Part shown: piece by piece, positions 16,580 to 24,439 of the stretch
Position numbering within the stretch: the stretch's first letter is position 1
Layout of the letters: each line of letters begins with the position of its first letter
Assembly: GCF_000739775.1 (NCBI RefSeq)
Contig: NZ_BBJH01000036.1
Location: forward strand, 1-64,000
Source: Paraburkholderia heleia NBRC 101817
GTDB lineage: Bacteria; Pseudomonadota; Gammaproteobacteria; Burkholderiales; Burkholderiaceae
Direction of reading: 5' to 3'
DNA length: 64,000 nt
Notes under the pieces: generated by a model
The model's input: only the letters and a program-made list of their open reading frames with translations
Database searches by the model: none
Told to the model about the DNA's origin: nothing
Translations under genes and position numbers: made by a program

Positions 16580-17287
16580 TTGAGTTCCAGCAACACAACC
16601 ATTGGCGGCAGCACCGCCACCGTGTCGCAGCAACTGCTCGACACCATGAACGGCACGAGCTCGAGTTCGTCGTCGTCGAGCGGCACGAGCGCGAGCGACC
16701 TGCAGTCCACGTTCCTGCAGTTGCTCGTCGCGCAGCTGCAGAACCAGGACCCGACCAATCCGATGGACAGCTCGCAGATGACTTCGCAGCTTGCCGAGAT
16801 CAACACGGTGTCGGGCATCCAGCAGCTCAACACGTCGCTGTCGTCGCTCTCCACGCAGCTTTCGGCGGGCCAGAACGCGCAGGCTGCGCTGCTCATCGGC
16901 TCGACCGTGCTCGCCCCGGGCAGCAGCGCCGCCGTGTCGAGCGGCAACGCGCCGCAGCTCGGCGTCACGCTGCCTGCGGCGGTTTCCGACGTGAAGCTCA
17001 CGATCACCAACTCGGCGGGCAAGGTCGTCAACACGCTCGACCTCGGCGCGCAGTCGGCCGGCACCGTGCCGGTCACCTGGAACGGCAAGGACAGCTCGGG
17101 CAACACGGTCGCCGACGGCACCTACACGATCACCGCCAGTGCGACGACCAACGGCCAGTCCGCCACGGCAACCGCGCTCGTCGCGAGCCAGGTGCAGGGT
17201 GTGGTCCAGCAGCCGGACGGCAACCCGAGCCTCTCGCTCGCAAACGGCAAGACCGTCCCGCTTTCGAGCGTGGGCGCCATTCTCTGA
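16580..17287 (+). CDS. flgD: FlgD, hook-cap scaffold protein
   Basis: 235-residue hook cap, needed for polymerisation of FlgE. Core motifs: LQSTFLQLLVAQLQNQDPTNPMDSSQMTSQLAEI, VSGIQQLN and GSTVLAPG in the N-terminal part, then the FlgD Ig-like domain with VTWNGKDSSGNTVADGTYTI. The start is TTG 16580 behind GAGGGAGAA. A serine run (about residues 26–36) precedes the core. Confidence 0.94.
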   Translation: MSSSNTTIGGSTATVSQQLLDTMNGTSSSSSSSSGTSASDLQSTFLQLLVAQLQNQDPTNPMDSSQMTSQLAEINTVSGIQQLNTSLSSLSTQLSAGQNAQAALLIGSTVLAPGSSAAVSSGNAPQLGVTLPAAVSDVKLTITNSAGKVVNTLDLGAQSAGTVPVTWNGKDSSGNTVADGTYTITASATTNGQSATATALVASQVQGVVQQPDGNPSLSLANGKTVPLSSVGAIL

Positions 17288-17325
17288 ACACGATGGACAA
17301 CGCGAAAAGCGCGGAGTAGACAAAC

Positions 17326-18573
17326 ATGGGCTACCAGCAAGGATTGAGCGGCCTCGCCGCGGCGTCGAACGACCTCGACGTGATCGGCAACAACATCGCC
17401 AATGCGAACACCGTCGGCTTCAAGCAGAGCACGGCGCAGTTCGCCGACGTCTACGCGAACACCATCGCGACGTCGGTGGGCAACCAGATCGGCCTCGGTG
17501 CCTCGCTGCAGACCGTGCAGCAGGACTTCGCGCAAGGCACGATCAACACGACGGGCCAGGCGCTGAACGTCGCCATCAACGGCAACGGCTTCTTTCAGAT
17601 GTCGAACAACGGCACGGTCACGTACTCGCGTAACGGCGTGTTTCAGCTCAACAAGAACGGCTTTATCACCGACGCGTCGGGCAACGACCTGATGGGCTAT
17701 GCCGCCAGTTCGACCGGCGTGATCAACACCGCGCAGACCGTGCCGCTCCAGGTGCCCACCACCAACATCGCGCCGGTCGCTACCAAGAACATTACCGCGC
17801 AGCTGAACCTGAACGCGCAGGCCACGACGCCCACCACGACGACCTTCAGCGAAACCGACTCGTCGAGCTACACGTATTCGACGTCGGTCACGGCCTACGA
17901 CACGCTCGGCGGCACCCAGACGGTCAACATGTATTTCGCGAAGGACGCGACGAGCGGCCAGTGGACCGTGTATGCCGGTCAGGCCGGCTCGGTGGAAAAG
18001 CTCGGTACGGCGCAGTTCAGCTCGTCCGGCGCGCTGCAGAGCATCACGCCGGATCCGACCAACACCACCGTTTCAAGCAACGGCACCACGTCGTTCACCT
18101 TCAGCATTAACCCGACGGACGGCTCCACGACGCCCCAGTCGCTGACGCTCGACCTCGCGGGCACGACGCAGTACGGCTCGGCCAACGGCGTGAACAACCT
18201 CGCCCAGGACGGCTACGCGAGCGGCACGCTCTCGAACTTCTCGATCGGCGCGGACGGCACCATCACCGGCAATTACTCGAACGGCCAGACCATGGCGCTC
18301 GGCCAGATCGTGCTCGCCAACTTCAACAACCCGAACGGCCTCCTGAACCTGGGCGGCAACCAGTTCCAGCAAACGGCGGCTTCGGGCGTCGCGCAGGTCT
18401 CCACGCCGGGCAGCACGAACCACGGCACGCTCACGGGCGGCGCGCTCGAAGCGTCGAACGTCGACCTGACGAACCAGCTCGTCGACCTGATCACGGCCCA
18501 GCGCAACTACCAGGCGAACGCGCAGACCATCAAGACGCAGCAGACCGTCGACCAGACGCTGCTGCAGATGTAA
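17326..18573 (+). CDS. flgE: FlgE, flagellar hook protein
   Basis: 415-residue hook subunit. The N-terminal motif LSGLAAASNDLDVIGNNIANANTVGFKQS, the ALNVAINGNGFFQM strand and the C-terminal LVDLITAQRNYQANAQTIKTQQTVDQTLLQM form the D0/D1 core shared by rod and hook proteins. The Thr/Ser-rich middle is the exposed domain. It follows flgD by 38 bases. Confidence 0.95.
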   Translation: MGYQQGLSGLAAASNDLDVIGNNIANANTVGFKQSTAQFADVYANTIATSVGNQIGLGASLQTVQQDFAQGTINTTGQALNVAINGNGFFQMSNNGTVTYSRNGVFQLNKNGFITDASGNDLMGYAASSTGVINTAQTVPLQVPTTNIAPVATKNITAQLNLNAQATTPTTTTFSETDSSSYTYSTSVTAYDTLGGTQTVNMYFAKDATSGQWTVYAGQAGSVEKLGTAQFSSSGALQSITPDPTNTTVSSNGTTSFTFSINPTDGSTTPQSLTLDLAGTTQYGSANGVNNLAQDGYASGTLSNFSIGADGTITGNYSNGQTMALGQIVLANFNNPNGLLNLGGNQFQQTAASGVAQVSTPGSTNHGTLTGGALEASNVDLTNQLVDLITAQRNYQANAQTIKTQQTVDQTLLQM

Positions 18574-18600
18574 CGCGTCTAACCACGTACCGGGCACATC

Positions 18601-19359
18601 ATGGACCGACTGATCTATACCGCGATGACGGGCGCGAGCCAGGCGCTCGAGCAGCAGGCCGTCGTCGCGAACAATCTCGCGAACGTCTCGACCACGGGCT
18701 TTCGCGCGCAGCTCGCCAACTTTCGCGCCGTGCCGATGTCGTTCGGCGACGGCTCGACGGTGAACGACCAGACCACGCGCACCTACGTGCTCTCTGCGAC
18801 GCCTGGCTCGGACATGACGCCCGGTGCGATCTCGCATACCGGCAACCCGCTCGACATCGCGATCCAGGGCCAGGGCTTCATGGCCGTGCAGACGGCCGAC
18901 GGCAACGAGGCCTATACGCGCGCGGGCAACCTGCACGTCGATGAAAACGGCCAGCTCGTCACGGCGGCCAACCAGCAGGTGATCGGCGGCGGCGGCCCGA
19001 TCGCGGTGCCGCCCGGTTCGGCGATCACGATCGGCAGGGACGGCACGGTTTCGGCCATTGCGCCGGGCAGTCCCGCCAACGCGATCGCCATGATCGACCA
19101 GATCAAGTTCGTCAACCCGCCGGCCGGTGCGCTCACGCGCGGCGACGACGGTCTGTTCCACACGGCGGACGGCAACCCCGCCGACCCGGACCAGACCGTG
19201 CAGGTCGCGACCGAGTCGCTCGAGGGCAGCAACGTGAACCCGGTGGCGGCGATGGTCTCGATGATCACCAACGCGCGCCAGTTCCAGATGCAGACCAAAC
19301 TGCTCCAGAACGCCGACCAGAACGAGCAGAGCGCGAACCAGCTGCTCAACTTCAGCTAA
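18601..19359 (+). CDS. flgF: FlgF, proximal rod protein
   Basis: 252-residue rod protein: MDRLIYTAMTGASQALEQQAVVANNLANVSTTGFRAQ at the N terminus, PLDIAIQGQGFMAVQTADG in the middle and the SLEGSNVNPVAAMVSMITNARQFQMQTKLL C-terminal motif. The length is normal. The gene lies 27 bases after flgE and 72 before flgG. Confidence 0.95.
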   Translation: MDRLIYTAMTGASQALEQQAVVANNLANVSTTGFRAQLANFRAVPMSFGDGSTVNDQTTRTYVLSATPGSDMTPGAISHTGNPLDIAIQGQGFMAVQTADGNEAYTRAGNLHVDENGQLVTAANQQVIGGGGPIAVPPGSAITIGRDGTVSAIAPGSPANAIAMIDQIKFVNPPAGALTRGDDGLFHTADGNPADPDQTVQVATESLEGSNVNPVAAMVSMITNARQFQMQTKLLQNADQNEQSANQLLNFS

Positions 19360-19431
19360 GCCATTTCAAGTTAAATGAAGGCCGCTTCGCGCCGCACGAC
19401 GCGCGCGAAGCCGGACCGGGAGAAAGACACC

Positions 19432-20220
19432 GTGAACCGATCGCTCTATATCGCCGCCACCGGCATGCAGGCCCAGCAGTCGCAGATGGACGTGATCTCG
19501 AACAACCTCGCGAACGTGAGCACCAATGGCTTCAAGGGCTCGCGCGCGGTGTTCGAGGACCTCATGTACCAGACGCTGCGCCAGCCGGGTGCGAACTCGA
19601 CGCAGCAAACCGAACTGCCTTCGGGCAGCCAGGTGGGCACGGGCGTGCAGCAGGTGGCGACCGAGCGTCTCTACACGCAGGGCAACCTGCAGCAGACCGG
19701 CAACTCGAAGGACGTGGCGATCAACGGCGCGGGCTTCTTCCAGGTGCAGATGCCCGACGGCACGACGGCCTACACGCGCGACGGCTCGTTCCAGACCAAC
19801 TCGCAAGGCCAGCTCGTGACGGCGAGCGGCTACCAGGTGATCCCGGCGATCACGGTGCCGGCCAACGCCACCTCGCTCACCATCGGCAGCGACGGCGTGG
19901 TGACGGTCACGACGCCGGGCACGAGCAACAACACGACCATCGGCACGCTGCAGCTCGCCATGTTCATCAACCCGGCCGGCCTGCAGTCGAACGGGCAGAA
20001 CCTGTTGTCGGAAACGGCTTCGTCGGGCGCGCCCACGGTTTCCACGCCGGGCCAGAACGCTTCGGGCACGCTCAACCAGGGCTACGTCGAATCGTCGAAC
20101 GTGAACGTCGTGCAAGAGCTCGTGAACATGATCGAGACGCAGCGCGCCTACGAAATCAACAGCAAGGCGGTCACCACTTCCGACCAGATGCTGCAAACCC
20201 TCAGCCAGATGCAGGTCTGA
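19432..20220 (+). CDS. flgG: FlgG, distal rod protein
   Basis: 262-residue distal rod protein, close to the E. coli length. The N terminus is NRSLYIAATGMQAQQSQMDVISNNLANVSTNGFKGSRAVFEDLMYQ; the C terminus carries VESSNVNVVQELVNMIETQRAYEINSKAV. The start is GTG 19432 with CGGGAGAA at 19417–19424; the frame extends to 19375 but those residues do not resemble FlgG. Confidence 0.95.
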   Translation: MNRSLYIAATGMQAQQSQMDVISNNLANVSTNGFKGSRAVFEDLMYQTLRQPGANSTQQTELPSGSQVGTGVQQVATERLYTQGNLQQTGNSKDVAINGAGFFQVQMPDGTTAYTRDGSFQTNSQGQLVTASGYQVIPAITVPANATSLTIGSDGVVTVTTPGTSNNTTIGTLQLAMFINPAGLQSNGQNLLSETASSGAPTVSTPGQNASGTLNQGYVESSNVNVVQELVNMIETQRAYEINSKAVTTSDQMLQTLSQMQV

Positions 20221-20243
20221 GGTTTCCCTGGTCAATCAAGTCG

Positions 20244-20966
20244 GTGAAGAATATGTCGCAGTCCGTTCGAAACCCTTCTCGCATCCGCGCGCGGCATCCG
20301 GGCAATGCCCGGACGCTCGCGGCGGCTGTGGCGCTCGCGATGCTGGCGGGCTGCGCCTACATTCCCAACCGGCAGCCGATCACGCAGCAACCCATGACGG
20401 CCGTGCCGCCCGCGCCGCCCGTGAACACCTCGCCGGGCGCGATCTACAACCCCGGCTACGCGGGGCGTCCGCTCTTCGAGGACCAGCGTCCGCGCAATAT
20501 CGGCGACATCCTCACGATCGTCATCTCCGAAAACATCAACGCGACCAAGTCGTCGGGCGCGGCCACCAAGCGCGGCACCAGCGCGAGCTTCTCGGGCACC
20601 GCGAACTTCCTGCCGGGCTTCTTCAACCGCGCGAACCTGAATACGACGGGCGCGAACCAGTTCGACGCCACGGGCGGCGCGAACGCCTCGAACACGTTCA
20701 CGGGCGTCATTACCGTCACCGTGACGAACGTGCTGCCCAACGGCAATCTCGTCGTCTCCGGCGAGAAGCAGATGCTCATCAACCAGGGTAATGAATTCGT
20801 GCGCTTCTCCGGCGTCGTCAACCCGAACACCGTTGCCGGAGACAACTCCGTGCTCTCGACCGACGTCGCCGACGCGAAGATCGAATACTCCGCCAAGGGC
20901 GTGATCGACGAAGCCGAGACGATGGGCTGGCTGCAACGCTTTTTCCTGAACATCGCGCCATGGTGA
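20244..20966 (+). CDS. flgH: FlgH, L-ring lipoprotein
   Basis: 240-residue outer-membrane L-ring protein. A signal peptide with lipobox LAGC (Cys about residue 37) is followed by a Pro-rich linker, then family motifs GAIYNPGYAGRPLFEDQRPRNIGDILTIVISENINATKSS, GVITVTVTNVLPNGNLVVSGEKQM and EFVRFSGVVNP. The start may be GTG 20244 or ATG 20253; neither has a strong ribosome site. The end overlaps flgI by seven bases. Confidence 0.93.
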   Translation: MKNMSQSVRNPSRIRARHPGNARTLAAAVALAMLAGCAYIPNRQPITQQPMTAVPPAPPVNTSPGAIYNPGYAGRPLFEDQRPRNIGDILTIVISENINATKSSGAATKRGTSASFSGTANFLPGFFNRANLNTTGANQFDATGGANASNTFTGVITVTVTNVLPNGNLVVSGEKQMLINQGNEFVRFSGVVNPNTVAGDNSVLSTDVADAKIEYSAKGVIDEAETMGWLQRFFLNIAPW

Positions 20967-22159
20967 AGATCCGCTTCCATCGTTCGCGCCGCTCGCGCGT
21001 GAAGGACGTGCTCGCCGCCATCGGCGTGGCGTTCGGCTTCGTGCTGGCCTGCGGCGCGCTCGTCGCCTACGCGACGCCGGCGCGCGCCGAGCGCGTGAAA
21101 GACCTCGCGACCTTCCAGGGCGTGCGCGACAACCCGCTCATCGGCTACGGCCTCGTGGTGGGTCTCGACGGCACCGGCGACCAGACCACCCAGGCGCCGT
21201 TCACCACGCAGACGCTCGCGAACATGCTCGCGAACCTCGGCATCTCGATCAACAACACGTCGAGCTCGTCGGGCTCTTCGTCGACGCTCAACAACATGCA
21301 GTTGAAGAACGTCGCAGCCGTGATGGTGACCGCCGTGCTGCCGCCGTTCGCGCGGCCCGGGGAGCAGATCGACGTCACCGTGTCGTCGCTCGCCAACGCC
21401 AAGAGCATTCGCGGCGGCACGCTGCTGCTCACGCCGCTCAAGGGGGCCGACGGCCAGGTCTACGCGCTCGCGCAGGGCAACGTGGCCGTGGGCGGCGCGG
21501 GCGCCTCGGCCAACGGCAGCAGGGTACAGGTGAACCAGCTCGCCGCGGGCCGCATCGCGGGCGGTGCGATCGTCGAGCGCGCGGTGGTCTCGCCGGTTGC
21601 GCAGCAAGGCGGTCTGCTCACGCTGACCGTCAACGACATGGACTACGACACGACGCAGCGCATCGTCTCGGCCGTCAACAACATGTTCGGCCCGGGCACG
21701 GCCTCGCCGCTCGACGGCCGCACGATCCAGGTGCGCGGGCCGGCCGATCCGGCCTCGCAGGTGGGCTTCATCGCGCAGATCCAGGACCTCAACGTGAATC
21801 CGGCCACGCCGGCTGCGAAGGTGATCCTGAACGCGCGCACCGGCTCGATCGTCATGAACCAGATGGTGACGCTGGAGAGCTGCGCGGTCGCGCACGGCAA
21901 TCTCTCGGTCGTCGTGAACACGCAGACGGCGGTGAGCCAGCCCGGCGCGTTCTCCAATGGCCAGACGGTGGCGACGCGCCAGTCGCAGATCCAGCTGAAG
22001 CAGGACAACGGATCGCTCAAGCTCGTCACGGCGGGCGCCAATCTCGCCGAGGTCGTGAAGGCGCTCAACGCGCTGGGCGCGACGCCTGCGGATCTGATGT
22101 CGATCCTGCAGGCGATGAAGGCGGCGGGTGCACTGCGCGCCGACCTCGAGATCATCTAA
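20960..22159 (+). CDS. flgI: FlgI, P-ring protein
   Basis: 399-residue periplasmic P-ring protein. The signal peptide ends YATPARA, then mature ERVKDLATFQGVRDNPLIGYGLVVGLDGTGDQT. Other family segments: NVAAVMVTAVLPPFARPGEQIDVTVSS, GGTLLLTPLKGADG and the C-terminal GATPADLMSILQAMKAAGALRADLEII. FlgA (13880–15172) is its assembly chaperone. The start ATG lies inside the end of flgH. Confidence 0.95.
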   Translation: MVKIRFHRSRRSRVKDVLAAIGVAFGFVLACGALVAYATPARAERVKDLATFQGVRDNPLIGYGLVVGLDGTGDQTTQAPFTTQTLANMLANLGISINNTSSSSGSSSTLNNMQLKNVAAVMVTAVLPPFARPGEQIDVTVSSLANAKSIRGGTLLLTPLKGADGQVYALAQGNVAVGGAGASANGSRVQVNQLAAGRIAGGAIVERAVVSPVAQQGGLLTLTVNDMDYDTTQRIVSAVNNMFGPGTASPLDGRTIQVRGPADPASQVGFIAQIQDLNVNPATPAAKVILNARTGSIVMNQMVTLESCAVAHGNLSVVVNTQTAVSQPGAFSNGQTVATRQSQIQLKQDNGSLKLVTAGANLAEVVKALNALGATPADLMSILQAMKAAGALRADLEII

Positions 22160-22169
22160 GGGGTGCAAC

Positions 22170-23159
22170 TTGGATAATACGAAGAACATCGGCGGCGGCC
22201 TCGACCTTTCCAACCGCTTCGCGCTCGACGTGCAGGGCTTCGACTCGATGCGCGCCGCGGCGAACGCCTCACCCCAGCAGGGCGTAAAGATGGCCGCGAA
22301 GCAGTTCGACGCGGTCTTCACGCAGATGATGCTCAAGAGCATGCGCGACGCAACGCCTGACGACGGTCCGCTCGACTCGCACGACGGCGCGCAGTTCACC
22401 TCGATGCTGGACCAGCAGCTCGCCCAGCAGATGTCGAACAAGGGCATCGGCGTGGCGAACGCGATGCTCAAGCAGCTCATGCGCAGCATGGGCGGCGCGG
22501 CCGGTGCCGATGGCGCGGGCGGCGCAGGCGGCGTGGCGGGCGCGATTTCCGGGCTTTCGGGCTCGGACGCGAGCGAAGGCAACCTCGCGATGCTTAACGC
22601 GCTCGGCCGCGCCTACGGCAACGCTGCCGCCAACGGCGCGCTCGCCAACGGCGCGGGCTACAGCGGCAACAGCGCGCTCACGCCGCCGGTCAGGGGCAAC
22701 GGCGACGCCTCGGTGGACGCCTTCGTCGACAAGCTCGCCAACGCCGCGCAGCAGGCCAGCTCGACCACGGGCATCCCGGCGCGCTTCATTCTCGGCCAGG
22801 CCGCGCTCGAATCGGGCTGGGGCAAGCGTGAGATCAAGAACGCCGACGGCTCGACGAGCCACAACGTGTTCGGCATCAAGGCGAGCAAGGACTGGACCGG
22901 CAAGACCGTCTCGACGGTCACGACCGAGTACGTGAACGGCCAGCCGCATCGCGTGGTGGAGAAGTTCCGCGCCTACGACTCGTACGAAGAAGCGATGACC
23001 GACTATGCCTCGCTCCTCAAGAACAATCCGCGCTATGCGTCGGTGATCAACGGCTCGAAGAGCGCCGAGGGCTTCGCGCACGGCATGCAGCGCGCAGGCT
23101 ACGCCACCGACCCGCACTACGCGAAGAAGCTGCTGACCATCATGCAGCGCATGGCCTGA
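22170..23159 (+). CDS. flgJ: FlgJ, rod cap with peptidoglycan hydrolase domain
   Basis: 329-residue two-domain FlgJ. The N-terminal rod-cap domain contains GVKMAAKQFDAVFTQMMLKSMRDAT and DQQLAQQMSNKGIGVANAM. After a Gly/Ala linker the glucosaminidase domain (from ~185) has GIPARFILGQAALESGWGKREI, with the probable catalytic glutamate, plus HNVFGIKA and YASLLKNNPRYA. The start is TTG 22170 with AAGGGGTG upstream. It is the last gene of the flgB operon before the ycgR promoter. Confidence 0.94.
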   Translation: MDNTKNIGGGLDLSNRFALDVQGFDSMRAAANASPQQGVKMAAKQFDAVFTQMMLKSMRDATPDDGPLDSHDGAQFTSMLDQQLAQQMSNKGIGVANAMLKQLMRSMGGAAGADGAGGAGGVAGAISGLSGSDASEGNLAMLNALGRAYGNAAANGALANGAGYSGNSALTPPVRGNGDASVDAFVDKLANAAQQASSTTGIPARFILGQAALESGWGKREIKNADGSTSHNVFGIKASKDWTGKTVSTVTTEYVNGQPHRVVEKFRAYDSYEEAMTDYASLLKNNPRYASVINGSKSAEGFAHGMQRAGYATDPHYAKKLLTIMQRMA

Positions 23160-23338
23160 GGGCCGGACCCGACGGCGGATTCGACGGCGGGCGCCGCGCG
23201 GTTGACGTCACGCAGTTGACATCATGCGGTTGACGTTAATCAGGCAACCGCAAACGTTGCCTCGGCGCAGTTGCCGGAAGAAGCTGCGCACACGTGTTTC
23301 ATGCATCGAACGGGCACATTTTTTTTACGCCCAATCCC

Positions 23339-23365
23339 TAAATTTTTCGTCATGTCTGCCGCTAA
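23339..23365 (+). promoter_or_regulatory. sigma28-type promoter of ycgR
   Basis: TAAATTTT (23339–23346), 11-base spacer, GCCGCTAA (23358–23365): 7/8 and 7/8 matches to TAAAGTTT–N11–GCCGATAA with exact spacing. It lies 105 bases before the ycgR ATG in the 311-base gap after flgJ. That gap also contains an in-frame opening from 23396 without similarity; nothing else was seen in it. Confidence 0.8.
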
Positions 23366-23470
23366 TGCAGGCAAGATGGAAAGCAATCCGGGCGGTTGGA
23401 CCGCCCGAACGGCGCGTGCGGAAAGGGTCCGCGGGGCGCGCCGGCACGTTCACGAATTTCCGGCAGGCCG

Positions 23471-24232
23471 ATGAATACCGTTCAGTCGAATCCACAGGAA
23501 GCAGGCGAGGGTGCGGAAGGCTCCCACGATTTTGGGCGCCGCAATCCGCTTGAGATCGGCGTCCAGCTACGCAATCTCGTCAATCGCGGCGATTTCCTGA
23601 CCCTCCAGTATCGCGGCGGACAGCTCGTCACGCGCATTCTGGCCGTCAACGGACGCGAGCGTACTTTCGTGTTCGACTGGGGCGCGCTGCCCGAGCAGAA
23701 CTCGGGCGTGCTCGCTGCGCCCGAGTGCCAGTTCCACGCCTCGCCCGACGGCGTGCGCGTGGAGTTCAAGACGGCTACGCCGCGGCGCACCGAGTTCGAA
23801 GGGCACCCCGCGTTCGAAGCCGATTTCCCCGAAGTGCTCTTCTACGTGCAGCGGCGCGAGTACTTCCGTGTCGACACGCCCGTGCTCGAGCCGTGCATCT
23901 GCCGCGGCGAGCTGCCGGGCGGCGGCCCGCGCTTCGCCTACGAGGTGCATGACCTCTCGCTCGGCGGCCTCGGGCTGCGCACGACCGACGAGCGCGTGGC
24001 GGACCTCGCCATGGGCCTCGTGCTGCCCGACATCGAGCTCGACCTGCGCGCGCACGGCAAGCTGCGCGTGGATCTCGCGCTCGTCGTGCTGCGCTTCATC
24101 GACCTGCCCAACGGCGACCGCCGTTATCACATGGGCTTTCGCTTCGACGCGCTGCCCGGCTCCGCCGAGAACACGCTGCAGCGCTATATCACGCAGCTCG
24201 AGATGAAGCGCCGCGCGCTCGCGCGTGCCTGA
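23471..24232 (+). CDS. ycgR: YcgR, c-di-GMP-responsive flagellar brake
   Basis: 253-residue YcgR. The N-terminal YcgR_N domain (to ~115) is followed by a PilZ domain with the c-di-GMP motifs QRREYFR (R129…R133) and DLSLGGLG (161–168). c-di-GMP-bound YcgR slows or biases the motor. The start ATG 23471 has GGCAGG upstream; the open frame reaches back to 23396 but family members begin near here. It has its own sigma28-type promoter, so it is expressed with late genes. Confidence 0.93.
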   Translation: MNTVQSNPQEAGEGAEGSHDFGRRNPLEIGVQLRNLVNRGDFLTLQYRGGQLVTRILAVNGRERTFVFDWGALPEQNSGVLAAPECQFHASPDGVRVEFKTATPRRTEFEGHPAFEADFPEVLFYVQRREYFRVDTPVLEPCICRGELPGGGPRFAYEVHDLSLGGLGLRTTDERVADLAMGLVLPDIELDLRAHGKLRVDLALVVLRFIDLPNGDRRYHMGFRFDALPGSAENTLQRYITQLEMKRRALARA

Positions 24233-24357
24233 CCGGCACAGCCTCGCCCGCGCGATCCGCAGCACCCTGGCCGACGCCGCGCATGCGCCGGTTCGACCGC
24301 CGCGCGCAAGCCGCGCACGCTAACGTTTTCGCCGCGCTTTCGCCACCATCGTGGCGC

Positions 24358-24384
24358 TCAATTTTTGCGGTGCGTTGCCGTTAT
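24358..24384 (+). promoter_or_regulatory. sigma28-type promoter of flgK-flgL
   Basis: TCAATTTT (24358–24365), 11-base spacer, GCCGTTAT (24377–24384): 6/8 and 6/8 matches to the sigma28 consensus with exact spacing, ending 55 bases before the flgK ATG. FlgK and FlgL are classical late or dual-class genes, which supports the call. Confidence 0.65.
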
Positions 24385-24439
24385 ACCGTGAGTACAGCAC
24401 GCGGCTTGCCAGGGGGCAGGCCGTTTTCGAGGATCACGC

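Noticed and set aside
15173..17323. Minus-strand open frame of more than 700 codons upstream of flgA, antisense to flgB, flgC and flgD
   Set aside because: It is a high-GC shadow frame: Arg/Ala/His-rich, no similarity, and it covers three clear genes and the divergent promoter region. FlgA has its own start with a ribosome site at 15172.
23224..23553. 109-codon plus-strand frame before and into ycgR
   Set aside because: It spans the sigma28-type promoter and overlaps ycgR in another frame; the composition is not protein-like.
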